From: Lichina pygmaea | Taxonomy: Eukaryota > Ascomycota > Lichinomycetes > Lichinales > Lichinaceae | Assembly (NCBI GenBank): GCA_963422465.1 | Contig: OY730169.1 | Span: 2,418,001 to 2,482,000, forward strand | Length of the DNA stretch: 64,000 nt | Direction: 5' to 3' | In this document: positions 19,408-29,008 of the stretch, one piece after another | How positions within the stretch are numbered: the first letter of the stretch is position 1 | Layout of the letters: every line of letters starts with the position of its first letter | Made by a program: the position numbers and the translations under genes | Notes under the pieces: model-generated | The model's database searches: none | Told to the model about the DNA's origin: nothing | What the model saw: the letters and a program-made list of their open reading frames with translations, nothing else

Positions 19408-19906
19408 GTTAGAGATTGTTTGGCACTGGTTGAGTGTTTCCTGTCTGCAGAGTACTGCCAGAAAGAAGAGTCACCTGGTTTCCCAGCAGTAATAATCTAG
19501 TCCTGGGACCAATCCCCAAGACTAGACTTTCCTGGGCAGCTTTTTCCAACTAAGCTCTGGGCAAAGCTAGAAGTATTAACCTAGACTAGGGACCAGACCC
19601 TCTATCTAGACTTTCCTTGAGCCAAAGACTCTGCTAGCTCCAGAGTCAGTCAGACTCTAACTATTCCTCTTATCCTAAGACTCTCTCTCTCTGGTTGTGG
19701 GTAGATTGCTGGTTGTTGAAGAAGAAGATCGTGGATTCAAGATCACAACTTTTGACAAACAGGTGTGATTCTCAAAGGTGATGGGTTTTCACCTTAAGGT
19801 TTGGGTGGTTTCAGAGAGGAACTCGGCTGTTTTCCAGAACATATGACAAATTGTGGTGTTTGTCAAAAATGATGGTCCTTGAAGAACGTGGTTCTGGGAA
19901 AAGTTG

Positions 19907-22057
19907 AGTGGCACCCAGTTACCTACTACTCACGCAAAATGTCACAAGTGGAACAAAACTATGATATCCATGATATAGAGCTACTGGCAGTTGTCAACGC
20001 ACTCAAACACTGGAGAGTGTATGTGGAAAGCAGTTCTGAACTCACCATTCTCACAGACCACAAGAATCTGACAACGTTCACAACAACCAAGAAGCTGAAC
20101 AGACGACAAGTCAGATGGGCTGAACTCCTAGGGCAACACAAGTTCAAGATCTTGTACACCCCCAGACAAGACAATAGGAGAGCAGACGTACTAAGCTGAC
20201 AAAAAGACTACATGGAAGATGATGAACACCAAGGAACAATCTTACAGCAGGACCAGCAAGGAAACCTGGTGCCTCAACCACAGATCAACAAGCTCACGGC
20301 AGAAGACACTGAAGAACTAATAAGGAACTACCATGATAATCCAGCACATAGTCACCCAGGAATCACCAAAACCACAGACCTTATCCAACAGGCAGGGAAC
20401 AATATCATTAACCTCTGACAACATGTCACAAGCTACATCAGCAAATGTCTACTATGCCAGAAAAACAAACATGGAAGACATAAGCTATACGGAGAAGGAC
20501 ACCCAAACACAATACCAAGAGGCCCTTGGGAAGACATGTCAATAGACTTCATCACAAAGCTACCCAAGTCCAAAAACCCAGTCACCGGAATCACCTACAA
20601 CTCAATTATAGTGATTGTGGACAGATTCACAAAATACCTAATAGTGGTACTATTCAAGGAAACCCACACAGCAGAGCAGTTGGGACACCTCTTACTGGAC
20701 AGATTGGTCAGGGACCACGGAGTTCCAATCACAGTCATTACTGACAGAGACAAACTCTTCACATCCAACTACTGGAAAACAATCAGTGCAGCCATGGGAA
20801 CAAAACCCAAAATGTCTACAGCCTATCACCTACGAACTGACAGCCAGACAGAGCAAGCAAACCAAGTTCTGGAGACTTATTTGCGGCATTACATCAACCA
20901 GACCCACAGCAATTGGGTACAGCTATTACCAGTGGCACAGCTGGCAATTAACCAGCACAGATCAGACTCAACAAAGGAATCACTATTCTTTGCCAATTTT
21001 GGGCAACACACAAACATCGGAATATCAAGCAGAGCTTCACTAAACACAGAGAAAGCACTCCAACATGACAAGCTCCTACGACAAACACACATGATGATGA
21101 GGCACTACCTTCAAGAGACCTCAGAAAAGATGCAACGCCAAATGGACAAAAAATTGAAAATGGCACCTCAGCTGAAGAAGGGGGATAAAGTCTACCTCCT
21201 CACAAAAAATTAGAAAGTCAAGAAACCAAGAATAAAGAAACTGGACTATGTCAAGGTCAGACTATTTTCAGTCGAAGAAAGAACTGGACCAGTCAACGTC
21301 AGACTGCGACTACTGAGAGACGCTTGGGTACACCCAAACTTTCACATCTCAATGATCAAATTAGCTGACCAGAGCACACCCTTGCAGGAAATATTTCATT
21401 ACCAACTAGAGGAAGAACAGGAATTCAAGGTCAAACATATCCTGAAGAGAAAAGGTCAGTGATACCTTGTCAAGTGGAAAAACTACCCAGACTCGGAAAA
21501 TACCTGGGAACCACTCAGGAACCTTGCGAACTGCCAGCTCCTCCTGCAGTAGTTCTGGCAGAAGCAGGACTGAACAGCTCGGCCTGCAGTGTGGACATGT
21601 CAATGACTGTTGCCGACAAGTCTTCACCATCCGCCTCCATTTCAGCAACAAGGCACTAGAGCTTCTTCCTTGCTCAACCCTCAGCACCTTCAAGAACCTT
21701 TCACTTTCAGGACACACAAGCCTGCAGCTCGGCAAGCTGCTCAACAAGAGTATCCCGCTTGGCCTCATCAACAGCCAAATCCTTGCGAAGGTTATCTCAG
21801 GTCATATTCAGCAACTCCCAAGAAAGTGACACAGGACTTCCCACGACAAGTGCATTCAGCGCACTTCAACTTATTGTTGTTGTCAGACATTCGGAAACAG
21901 GGCTTGTGGTTCAAAACACAGAAGTCACACAGAGCAAGTGACACAAAGTTATGATCACAGATCTGGGCTGCCAGTTGTCTTCAGTAAGCAGAGGCACGTG
22001 ATTTTGCAGACATACTCAAGGATTCATCAGGACAATAAATAAAGGAGAGAAGGGTAG
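19907..22057 (+). mobile_element. Ty3/gypsy copy A, RNase H-integrase-3' region (fossil)
   Basis: Copy A resumes after the LINE. Visible parts are RNase H (YDIHDIELLAVVNALKHW, ILTDHKNL; 19879-20199), the HHCC domain (20212-20470), the integrase core (20536-21213: DFITKLPKSKNP, ITDRDKLFTSNYW) and a chromodomain region (about 21420-21540). A decayed antisense segment follows, up to the 3' LTR. It is broken, with many breaks. Confidence 0.9.
21530..22013 (-). other. Decayed counterpart of the antisense zinc-cluster frame in copy A
   Basis: Read on the minus strand from an ATG at 22013, this segment aligns with 6768-7268 of copy C at the same place: antisense, between the chromodomain and the 3' LTR. 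It is a fossil with several breaks. Its presence shows that the antisense frame is a family trait and not a one-off capture in copy C. Confidence 0.7.
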
Positions 22058-22747
22058 TGTTACAATCCCTGGGATGGGAGCCACTTATTTATAGGCAATC
22101 AGGCCACAGGCCAGGCAAGAGGACACCATGGAAAGTCAAGTGACCAAACTGACAAAGAGTCACGTGACTGTCGAGACAAACACGGGTGTCTTGACGCAGC
22201 ATGCATTGAGACAATCTCACCAGTCTTGATGCAGGGTACAGGAAGCATCAAGACAATCTCACCTGTCTTGACACAGTGTGCATGAAGCATCAAGACAATC
22301 TCACCGGTCTTGACGCAGGGTGCATAACATGGTGGGACTGTCGAGACAATCTCACCTATCTCGACACAGCGTGCATGAAGCATCAAGACAATCTCACCGG
22401 TCTTGACGCAGGATGCATAACATGGTGGGACTGTTGAGACAATCTCACCTGTCTTGATGTCAAGACTGTCAAGACAATCTTGATTGTCTTGACAGGCCAG
22501 CACTATATAGTCCGGCAATAGTTCCCTTATGGAATGATCGTCTTCAACTCATGTTGTGATCCAGACAACTAGATCCACTTCAATATAATCCTTTTGTACA
22601 AAGCCATCGATCAGGTGTCACCACCACCACGTTCCACCAAACCCCTTCGCGCTCCTTGACACTCCTCTCCTGCAAGAACCAACCCACCTTCCACATCTCA
22701 CTCTTAATCCTATACTTGGTTAGGACAGCACAGTACGGACCGCAACA
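22058..22747 (+). repeat. 3' LTR of gypsy copy A
   Basis: The LTR starts TGTTACAATCC and ends CCGCAACA on the + strand. At about 690 bp it is longer than copy C's LTRs because the U3 carries more GTGAGATTGTCTTGA-type tandem units (about 22165-22490). The TATA box (ACTATATAGT) is near 22502. The following CATCA may be the target duplication within the LINE. Confidence 0.9.
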
Positions 22748-22764
22748 CATCACTGGAGATAAGA

Positions 22765-23559
22765 GTGCAAGCAAAAGTGTTCTGGGTACATAACCTGTAC
22801 TTCACACCCACAAGCCAGGAAAACTACAGAGTATCAGCAGAAGCTCTACTGGATGTACTGGCCCAGGCACTGGAGAAAGAAGGAGAACATATTCTTCTGA
22901 CTGACTCAAACCTCCACCACCCATCCTGGTCAAAATCCTCCCAACTCTACTCTGAACTAGCTACTAAGTTCAAAGAACTCACAGATGATCAAGGACTAGA
23001 GCTGGCAATAGCACCTTTCACACCAACAAGAGCAAGAACACTGGCAGAGCCTCCCTCCTCTGCTATTGACTTATCTTTTATTTCTATATCACTTCTTAAT
23101 TCCTTTATTTCTTCCCAGATTAACCTAGACTTCCACACAGGTTCAGACCATAGACCAGTTCAGACAATTCTAAGTCTGGAAACACCAAAGAAAGCCAGAA
23201 CCCACCAAAGAAACTGGAGAACACTAGATCTGGACCAAGTCAAGAAAGAAGCTAAGAATCTTCCCCCTATTCCACCACTACTTAACAGAGAGGAAGTGGA
23301 CAACTATCTGGAGAATCTGGACAAAGCTCTTCAAGAACTGGCTGACAAGACAACAAGACCTCTGAGAGACTCAAAGTACACTGTTCCCTGGTGGAACCAA
23401 GAGATTAAAGAGAAAATTAAAGAGGAAAGAAAACTAAGAAGAAAAGTCTTCCAAAACCAAGAACCAGTCTACAAACTTGAGAAGGTAATAAAGGAAAAGA
23501 AACACCTGATCAAGAATGCTAAAAGAAAGACATTCAGAACAACTCCAGAACCTGGCTGA
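22765..23559 (+). pseudogene. LINE copy 2 ORF2, endonuclease part
   Basis: This frame encodes the endonuclease domain from its middle (WVHNLYFTPTSQENY, LLTDSNLHHPSWS, GSDHRPVQT) into the linker before RT (VPWWNQEIKEKIKEERKLRRKV). It has no start of its own because the 5' part is missing. It overlaps the next frame between 23516 and 23559, where one frameshift separates the two. Confidence 0.85.
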
Positions 23560-25309
23560 AACACAAAAGCACTGGAAAATAGCCAAGTGGGGTAAAGAAA
23601 AAGCTGGCAAACCACCAGAACTTCCAATTGTTCCAGAGCTCACAAAGGAAGATGGAGAAACTGCCAGAACTTTCACAGAAAAGGTAGAAGTATTCAAAAC
23701 CCAGTTCTTCCCTCTACCTCTCCAGCCAGTACCAGAATCCCAGGACCAGCCAGCCAACCACCAACAACACCAGCTATCTCAGGAAATCTCCAAAGAAGAT
23801 ATCCACAATATTCTGAAAAAGAAAAAACCTTTTACAGCTCCTGGGAAAGACACTCTACCCAATGGATTTCTAAAGGTATTAGGAGACTCTTTCAATGAAA
23901 AGATAGCCAAAGTTCTGGAGGCCTGCTGGAAGCTAGAATATTTCCCTGACAGATACAAAGCAGCCAGAACAATATGCTTGAGAAAGCCTAGCAAAGGATC
24001 CTATTGCTATGCCAAAGCTTGGAGGCCAATAGCACTTCTCAACACAATTGGGAAGCTGATGGAAGCTCTGGCAGCCACAAAGCTAAGTGAACTGGCTGAG
24101 AAAGAAAACCTACTACCAGAAATCCAGATGGACTTTAGAAAAGGAAGATCAACTGAGTCTGCACTATTTCTACTCACTTCCCAAGTTGAAAAAGTCTGGA
24201 AGAAAGGAATGGTAGCCAGTCTTCTTTCTCTGGATATCTCAGGAGCTTATGATAGAGTTCTGCCAGAAATTCTCAAGAAAATCCTGGAGAGAAAAGGAAT
24301 CCCCAGCTGGTTTGTTAACTGGATCTTTTCTTTCACTACCCAAAGAAAAACCTCTCTTGTCTTTGATGATTCAGAGTCTTCTTTTTTTCCAGTACACTGT
24401 GGAGTCCCTCAAGGTTCACCTCTCTCTCCTATTTTATTTCTTTTCTATATTTCAGATCTTCATAATACTGTTTATACACCAGAGAAAGGTGTATCAGCTC
24501 TGGGCTTTGCAGATGACACAAACCTTCTGGCATTTTCCCCTTCTCTTAAAAGCAATCTCCTGAAGCTAAAGTCTACTCACTCCAAGTGTTTAGACTGGGC
24601 AAGAAAACATGGAATGAAGTTTGCACCTGAAAAGTATGAACTTCTCCATTTTTCTAGAAGAAGAACAGATAATCTTCAGCTCAGTCTAAGACTTGGAGAA
24701 GTGGTACTACAGCCTAAGGAAGAAGTGCGTATTCTGGGACTACACTATGATTCCAAGCTTCTCTGGAAAAATCACCAGAAAATCATGTTACAGAAAGCTT
24801 CCAAGTTTTTCTCAGCACTTTCCAGAACTACTTTTTCTACATGGGGTCTACCTGTTCTCTCTGCTAGACTTGTCTACACTGCAATACTGAGATCACTTCT
24901 CAGCTATGCAGTAGGAGTCTGGTTCAATCCCCACAAAAAACCTTCTAATATTTCTTCTCTAAATCTTTTCCAGACTAAGTGTCTAAAAACTATAGGAGGT
25001 GTCTTCAAAGCTACTCCTATATTTCTTATTGAAGGAGAACTATTCCTACCACCTCTTGATCTTTATTTCAAATTTAGAACAGCAACTTTCCTACAATCTT
25101 TCTATTTTTCCAATACTTCTTCTAATCCTCTCTCCTCACTTCTCTATAAGCTCTTTTCCCAGATCACTGTTTTTGTTTCTACTCTGAGAACACCTCCAAA
25201 GTCTCTGTCTACTATCACACCTAACTGGAAAGCAAGATGGCTAGAAGAACTAACCACTAACCAAGATTACTCTAAGAAACAATTTCAAGAAGTGTTTCAG
25301 AAAGAGTGA
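23516..25309 (+). pseudogene. LINE copy 2 ORF2, reverse transcriptase part
   Basis: This 597-codon open frame holds the whole RT core: AWRPIALLNTIGKLMEA, FRKGRSTESALFLL, LLSLDISGAYDRV, CGVPQGSPLSPILFLFYIS, the catalytic SALGFADDTNLLAF, and a thumb/connection region (LGLHYDSKLLWKNHQK). It is better kept than in copy 1. It is cut off from the endonuclease by one frameshift (23516-23559) and from the C-terminal finger by a stop at 25307-25309 and a frame change. Confidence 0.88.
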
Positions 25310-25405
25310 GAAGCCAGATGGCAGGCAAACAGACAGAAATGTTCTTCAGTCTGGGAGCTATTTTGCAGACTACCCCAAAAGAAAAATCTCAAAGTTTTCA
25401 AAGAC

Positions 25406-25735
25406 TTGAGAAAAGCTGAAGCTAGTCTTTACTTGCAGATTCTATCAGCAAGGATAGGACTAGCCAGCTTTCTTTTCAGAGCAAATGTTCCTGACTTCCA
25501 ATCCCCTCTATGTTCCTGTGGTTTTGGAGAAGAGACTGCTCAACATATTACTTTCTCTTGTAACAAGTTTCTTACTCAAAGACAGCAAGCCACTTTTCTT
25601 TCCTACAATTTCTCTACTTTACTTCAAAAGCCTAAAGTGCTTAAAGAATTTCTTCTCTGGTTTATGTCTTTGAAAAGACTAGACCAGTTTAACTTAGCAC
25701 ACCAACTCTTACCAGAAAACCTATCATCTCTGTGA
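25406..25735 (+). pseudogene. LINE copy 2 ORF2, C-terminal CCHC part
   Basis: This piece continues ORF2 with the conserved C-terminal zinc finger (CSCGFGEETAQHITFSC) and the ending WFMSLKRLDQFNLAHQLL, which matches the end of copy 1 (WFMSLKRLNQFNLAFKL). The stop at 25733-25735 is followed by about 170 bp of 3' UTR and the A-rich tail. Confidence 0.82.
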
Positions 25736-25904
25736 TTTTATTTTCTCCAGACACTGCATATTCTTCCAGATAATTCCCTAGTCTTACCCAAGTCTCAGTT
25801 TTTATTCCTTCAAAGGTTTTCTGGGAAAAAAAAGCATGTATCTAGAAGTTCTGCATGGCTCACCAGCCAAATCAGATTAAGAATAAAATAAAATAGAATA
25901 AAAA

Positions 25905-26152
25905 ATGTCCTCTGTCTGACGTCCACTCCCGCAGAGCCGTAGCGCAAACCCTCCGATGAAGACGTGTGGGATACCAATGGTAAATAGGACCTTTGATAGC
26001 GTTTTGGCAGCTACCACCTGCAACTCTGGTCGGTTGGTTGTCTTAATCATGATGAATCTGCCGTACGTTTTGCCCAGACTGTACCGTAGTTCGTGACGAC
26101 AAAAAGAAGATGAAGAAGTGTCGGATGGTGGAGATGTTGTCTGTCTGATCAT
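25905..26152 (-). pseudogene. Nucleotidyltransferase-like host gene, N-terminal fragment cut by LINE copy 2
   Basis: From an ATG at 26152 the frame reads MIRQTTSPPS, then a segment typical of small fungal nucleotidyltransferase-fold proteins: AAKTLSKVLFTIGIPHVFIGGFALRLCGSGRQTEDI. In that fold the GG-F-A helix precedes the catalytic D-x-D, which normally follows TKDID. The frame passes straight into the A-rich tail of LINE copy 2 at 25904, just at the expected acidic motif, and 83 codons are left. The rest is not in the window. The family call rests on this one motif and comes from memory. I infer that the gene was broken by the LINE. Confidence 0.55.
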
Positions 26153-26529
26153 TTACTTACCGGTGACAATGGTTTACTTTTCTTACGTTTACAGTCAGGG
26201 CTAGGGAGTTTTTTGAATCAACCTTTCACTTGTTGTAAGGGACGTGTTGCAGGTACACCCAATTATACTGGGCGTACGGAAGTACACCCTTTCCAATGCT
26301 GGAGGTACACCCAGCTTAGCCTTGCTGGAGGTACACCCTTTTGGTTTGTACGTAACTGCGCGATGTCAGTTTCCGATCGCGCAATTGCTATAAGTGTAAG
26401 TATTTCAACTTATTAAGACTACGGTACTTACTGTACAAGGTGGACGGAATGGCTCCAACAGAGTGGCGTGTCAGTAAGTATTGAGATGGGTGAGTGGAAT
26501 GTCTGGTAGTTGGTAAGTTGTTTTGGCGA
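26153..26529. other. Spacer with short GGTACACCC direct repeats
   Basis: No gene is seen. Between about 26250 and 26340 there are four spaced copies of GGTACACCC or AGTACACCC, two of them within CTGGAGGTACACCC. The stretch lies between the broken nucleotidyltransferase start and the MULE end. It may be part of an unrecognised element terminus. Confidence 0.5.
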
Positions 26530-27985
26530 TCACGATGCCTGAGTGTGTGACAACTCCTCTGGATCTTGCAGTACCTCTGACCCCTCTGGTACCTCCAGTT
26601 CCTGTGACGCTTCGCCTTGTCCACGACCGCGCCCACGACCACGATCACGCCCACAACCCTGACTGCTGCCACGATCCTGGCCACGACCCTGACCCCGACC
26701 CTGGCCACAACCCTGACTGCTGCCACGATCCTGGCCACGACCCTGACCCCGACCCTGGCCACAACCCTGGCCACGACCCTGACCCCGACCCTGACCCCGA
26801 CCCTGACCCCGACCCTGACCCCGACCCTGACCCCGACCCTGACCCCGACTCTGACCCCGACCCTGACCCCGACCCTGACCCCGACCCTGACCCCGACCCT
26901 GACCTTGACCCTGGCCTTGAGTTGCACTCTGTCCTCTTCCCCTTCCGTGCACTTCAACAACTTCAAAGTACGAGGGATTCCGCCGCATAGACTGCAGTGC
27001 CATGCGCGCTGGTGGTTATCCTCTTGGTTGAGCCGGAAGAGAATCTAATGTTAGTGCTTGCTCGAGAACTTCAAGATAAGGATTGAAGTACCACTGGCGA
27101 TGTACATTGTCAAGGTGCAGCCAGTCGTTTCGCCACAGTTGATCCTGGATCCAGTGTGCACATGGAAGTCCCATGGTAGCATAGAATTTGTTAGTACAAC
27201 AAAGCAATGGAGCTTGCTTTGCAATCTTGTACTGCTGATAGATCTGCTGTAAAGCAAAGAGTGTAATGTGACTCAGGAGTTCACAGAACAGTGGAATAGT
27301 GAGCCAGACAGGGGTTCGCTGCCACTCAATTTCAAGCCCTGAACGTAGCTCTTTAACTTGACCAGTAAGTAAAAGTATTACCTGATCCACAACCACCTTG
27401 AGATCTCCTGTTGAAACTTGAAGATAACTCTTCAGAGTATGATGAGCACCTTCAACACAAGAAGTTGTGGTGTTACCTAGGTGCAACCATTGCTTTGTCC
27501 AAGCAGCAATGAACTTGGTGTGATGTGGTATCCAAGTGTCTTCCAGATAGCTCATGAAACTTCCATACTCATCATTGAACTTTGAGCGAAGTTCAGAGAG
27601 CTGTTGTTGATACTCCACCTCTGTGGAAGTAGTGATGAGTGTATTCCATCTGTGCATGAAGCTTGTGTGTAAATCCTCAGTAGGAAAAGCTAAGGAAGCA
27701 CAGGCAAGTATGTTCTTGTTGATATGCCAGACACAAAGAAGACTGCAAGAATGTGGCATCACCTAAGTAATGTTGTTAGCTAACTAATTATGATAGTTAC
27801 ATTTCTTCTGCACAATACAAACCGCATGGATAGCATTAAGCAGAGCAGGATCACAGTCAACAACCATGACTGGAGAGCTTTGCAACCTTGCTGAGCCTGG
27901 CCTGACCCTTGTAAAGCCTGTGTAGATCTCTTTCACACACTCCAAAGCCCACTTGTAGTCATTCTCCTTTTCCTCACTTGGGGAG
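26530..27985 (-). pseudogene. MULE (Mutator-like) transposase, 3' part with RGQ-rich tail
   Basis: Exon 1 (27823 to about 27985) encodes DYKWALECVKEIYTGF and VMVVDCDPALLNAIHAV, matching the second catalytic Asp region of fungal MULE transposases. A 60-nt intron (27763-27822, GTTTGT...TTACTTAG, branch TTAGCTAAC) joins it to MPHSCSLLCVWHINKNILA. Downstream are the catalytic Glu (TTSCVEGAHHTLKSYL) and a SWIM-like C...CxH (CTNKFYATMGLPCAH). A TAA at 27013-27015 interrupts the frame at LPAQPRG, but the same frame goes on to 26530: PPARMALQSMRRNPSYFEVVE followed by about 110 residues of Gly-Gln-Gly-Arg repeats. The 5' part, with the first catalytic Asp, is missing. A plain DNA transposon, inactive as it stands. 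Confidence 0.78.
26640..26925. repeat. 12-bp minisatellite (CCCTGACCCCGA units)
   Basis: Near-perfect 12-bp units of alternating GACCCT and GACCCC fill about 26760-26910. They are preceded by two larger units (about 54 bp) containing GACTGCTGCCACGATCCTGG. On the minus strand they encode the Gly-Gln-Gly-Arg tail of the MULE transposase. On the plus strand they read Asp-Pro repeats. Confidence 0.85.
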
Positions 27986-29008
27986 TCGCCATGGCTTCAC
28001 GGCAATGAAGCTGCTGCAAGGCAGCAAAGGAGGTGGGGAAGGGTGGGACTGGAAGCAGTCTTTTCGAAGCGGGTCGCTGCGAGGCAGCTTCTCGATTCCA
28101 CCAGGTCGCTGGCGGCTGGTGGGTTTCTGGCGGTTTTACCGGGCTGGTCGGTGGACTCGAAAAAATGGTGGTCACACCATGAAGGTCTCGATCAGAGACA
28201 GTGTTGCTACCAACTGTCACGGTCTAAAGCGTGATCATCGGCAGCAGCAGCAGCAGCAGCAGCAGCAACATCGGTACCTTCGACGGGCTTTACGTCGTTA
28301 CCGTCTCTCGTCTCGGCGTCGTCATCCTCATCGTCGTCGACACATTCCAGCGCCTATTCCGACTCGGGCTCCATCTTCTCGACATCATCATCATCCACAT
28401 CGTCCGCATCGAGCTCGTCGACAGGCGCGCGCCAACCGCCCGCTGCTGTTGGTCCTGTCTCCGTCGCGCATGCCTTGGGTACATTCGTGCCCTATCCAGT
28501 CTCACCGCCCTTCTATGCGAGCATCTTCCAGCCGGCCTTGGGCCTGATGTGGAAGCGTCTGCCAATGCAGCCCTGTGCCTTTGGAGTTCGCGTGCATTGA
28601 ACCTCGCGTTTCTCTGTTTCTGTGACTCTTCCCTATCCGGTCCCGGTTCGACCCAGGCCCAGGGCATTCTCTGCTCCTCCTCCTGGCCACGCTGGACGAA
28701 AAGCAGCTCCTTTCACCACCTCGCCACTTCGATCCATCTGACATCCTCCGTCTCTCGTCGCATGCCACTCATCCGCATTCTTGACGATCATACAAAACGC
28801 CTCCCATTTCTCGGCTAGGATTTCTTCGCTCGAGCTTTTTATACAAACGGACCGCTTTTCCTTCTGGCCGAGGACGACTTTTTGGGCTAGGGATACTGTT
28901 CTATTCTATTCTGGCTGAGGACGACATTCTAGCGTTGCTATGGGAAGCTGTGGCGTCCTTGGATGACGGGCCATTCTTCATTTTTGCCTGTATGGGGATA
29001 CCAAGGTG
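27986..29008. other. Unassigned sequence with a CAG tract
   Basis: No gene is called. Several overlapping open frames occur on both strands. A minus-strand reading between about 28230 and 28440 gives acidic runs (ALECVDDDEDDDAETRDG, DDVDDDDVEK) but contains stops and has no recognisable domain. A CAG repeat of about eight units lies at 28241-28266. The left boundary coincides with the 5' break of the MULE. Confidence 0.4.

Larger units (their letters stand above)
14600..19906 (-). mobile_element. Non-LTR retrotransposon (LINE) copy 1, about 5.3 kb
   Basis: This LINE lies minus-strand inside copy A of the gypsy element. The 3' end is the T-rich run at 14598-14625 (A-rich tail on the element strand). 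The insertion is bounded by the perfect 14-bp duplication AGTGGCACCCAGTT. It has two genes: ORF1 (nucleic-acid binding, 18154-19407) and ORF2 (endonuclease-RT, 18015 down to 14778). It is clearly more AT-rich than the host genes. The length and the presence of ORF1 suggest a nearly full-length copy. The layout fits Tad1/I-type fungal LINEs; the clade is not settled. Confidence 0.92.
22748..25904 (+). mobile_element. LINE copy 2, 5' part separated by gypsy copy A
   Basis: This is the same LINE family as 14600-19906, on the + strand. It begins at the edge of copy A's LTR in mid-endonuclease, at the point equivalent to SLEI...WVHNLYFTP in copy 1, so copy A probably inserted into this LINE. It ends in an A-rich tail (AATAAAATAAAATAG-like, 25883-25904). 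Only ORF2 sequence is in the window. Confidence 0.9.

Noticed and set aside
26523-26990. Plus-strand Asp-Pro repeat frame and other frames through the 12-bp minisatellite
   Set aside because: The minus-strand frame is continuous with the MULE transposase. The others are by-products of a repeat whose unit length is a multiple of three.
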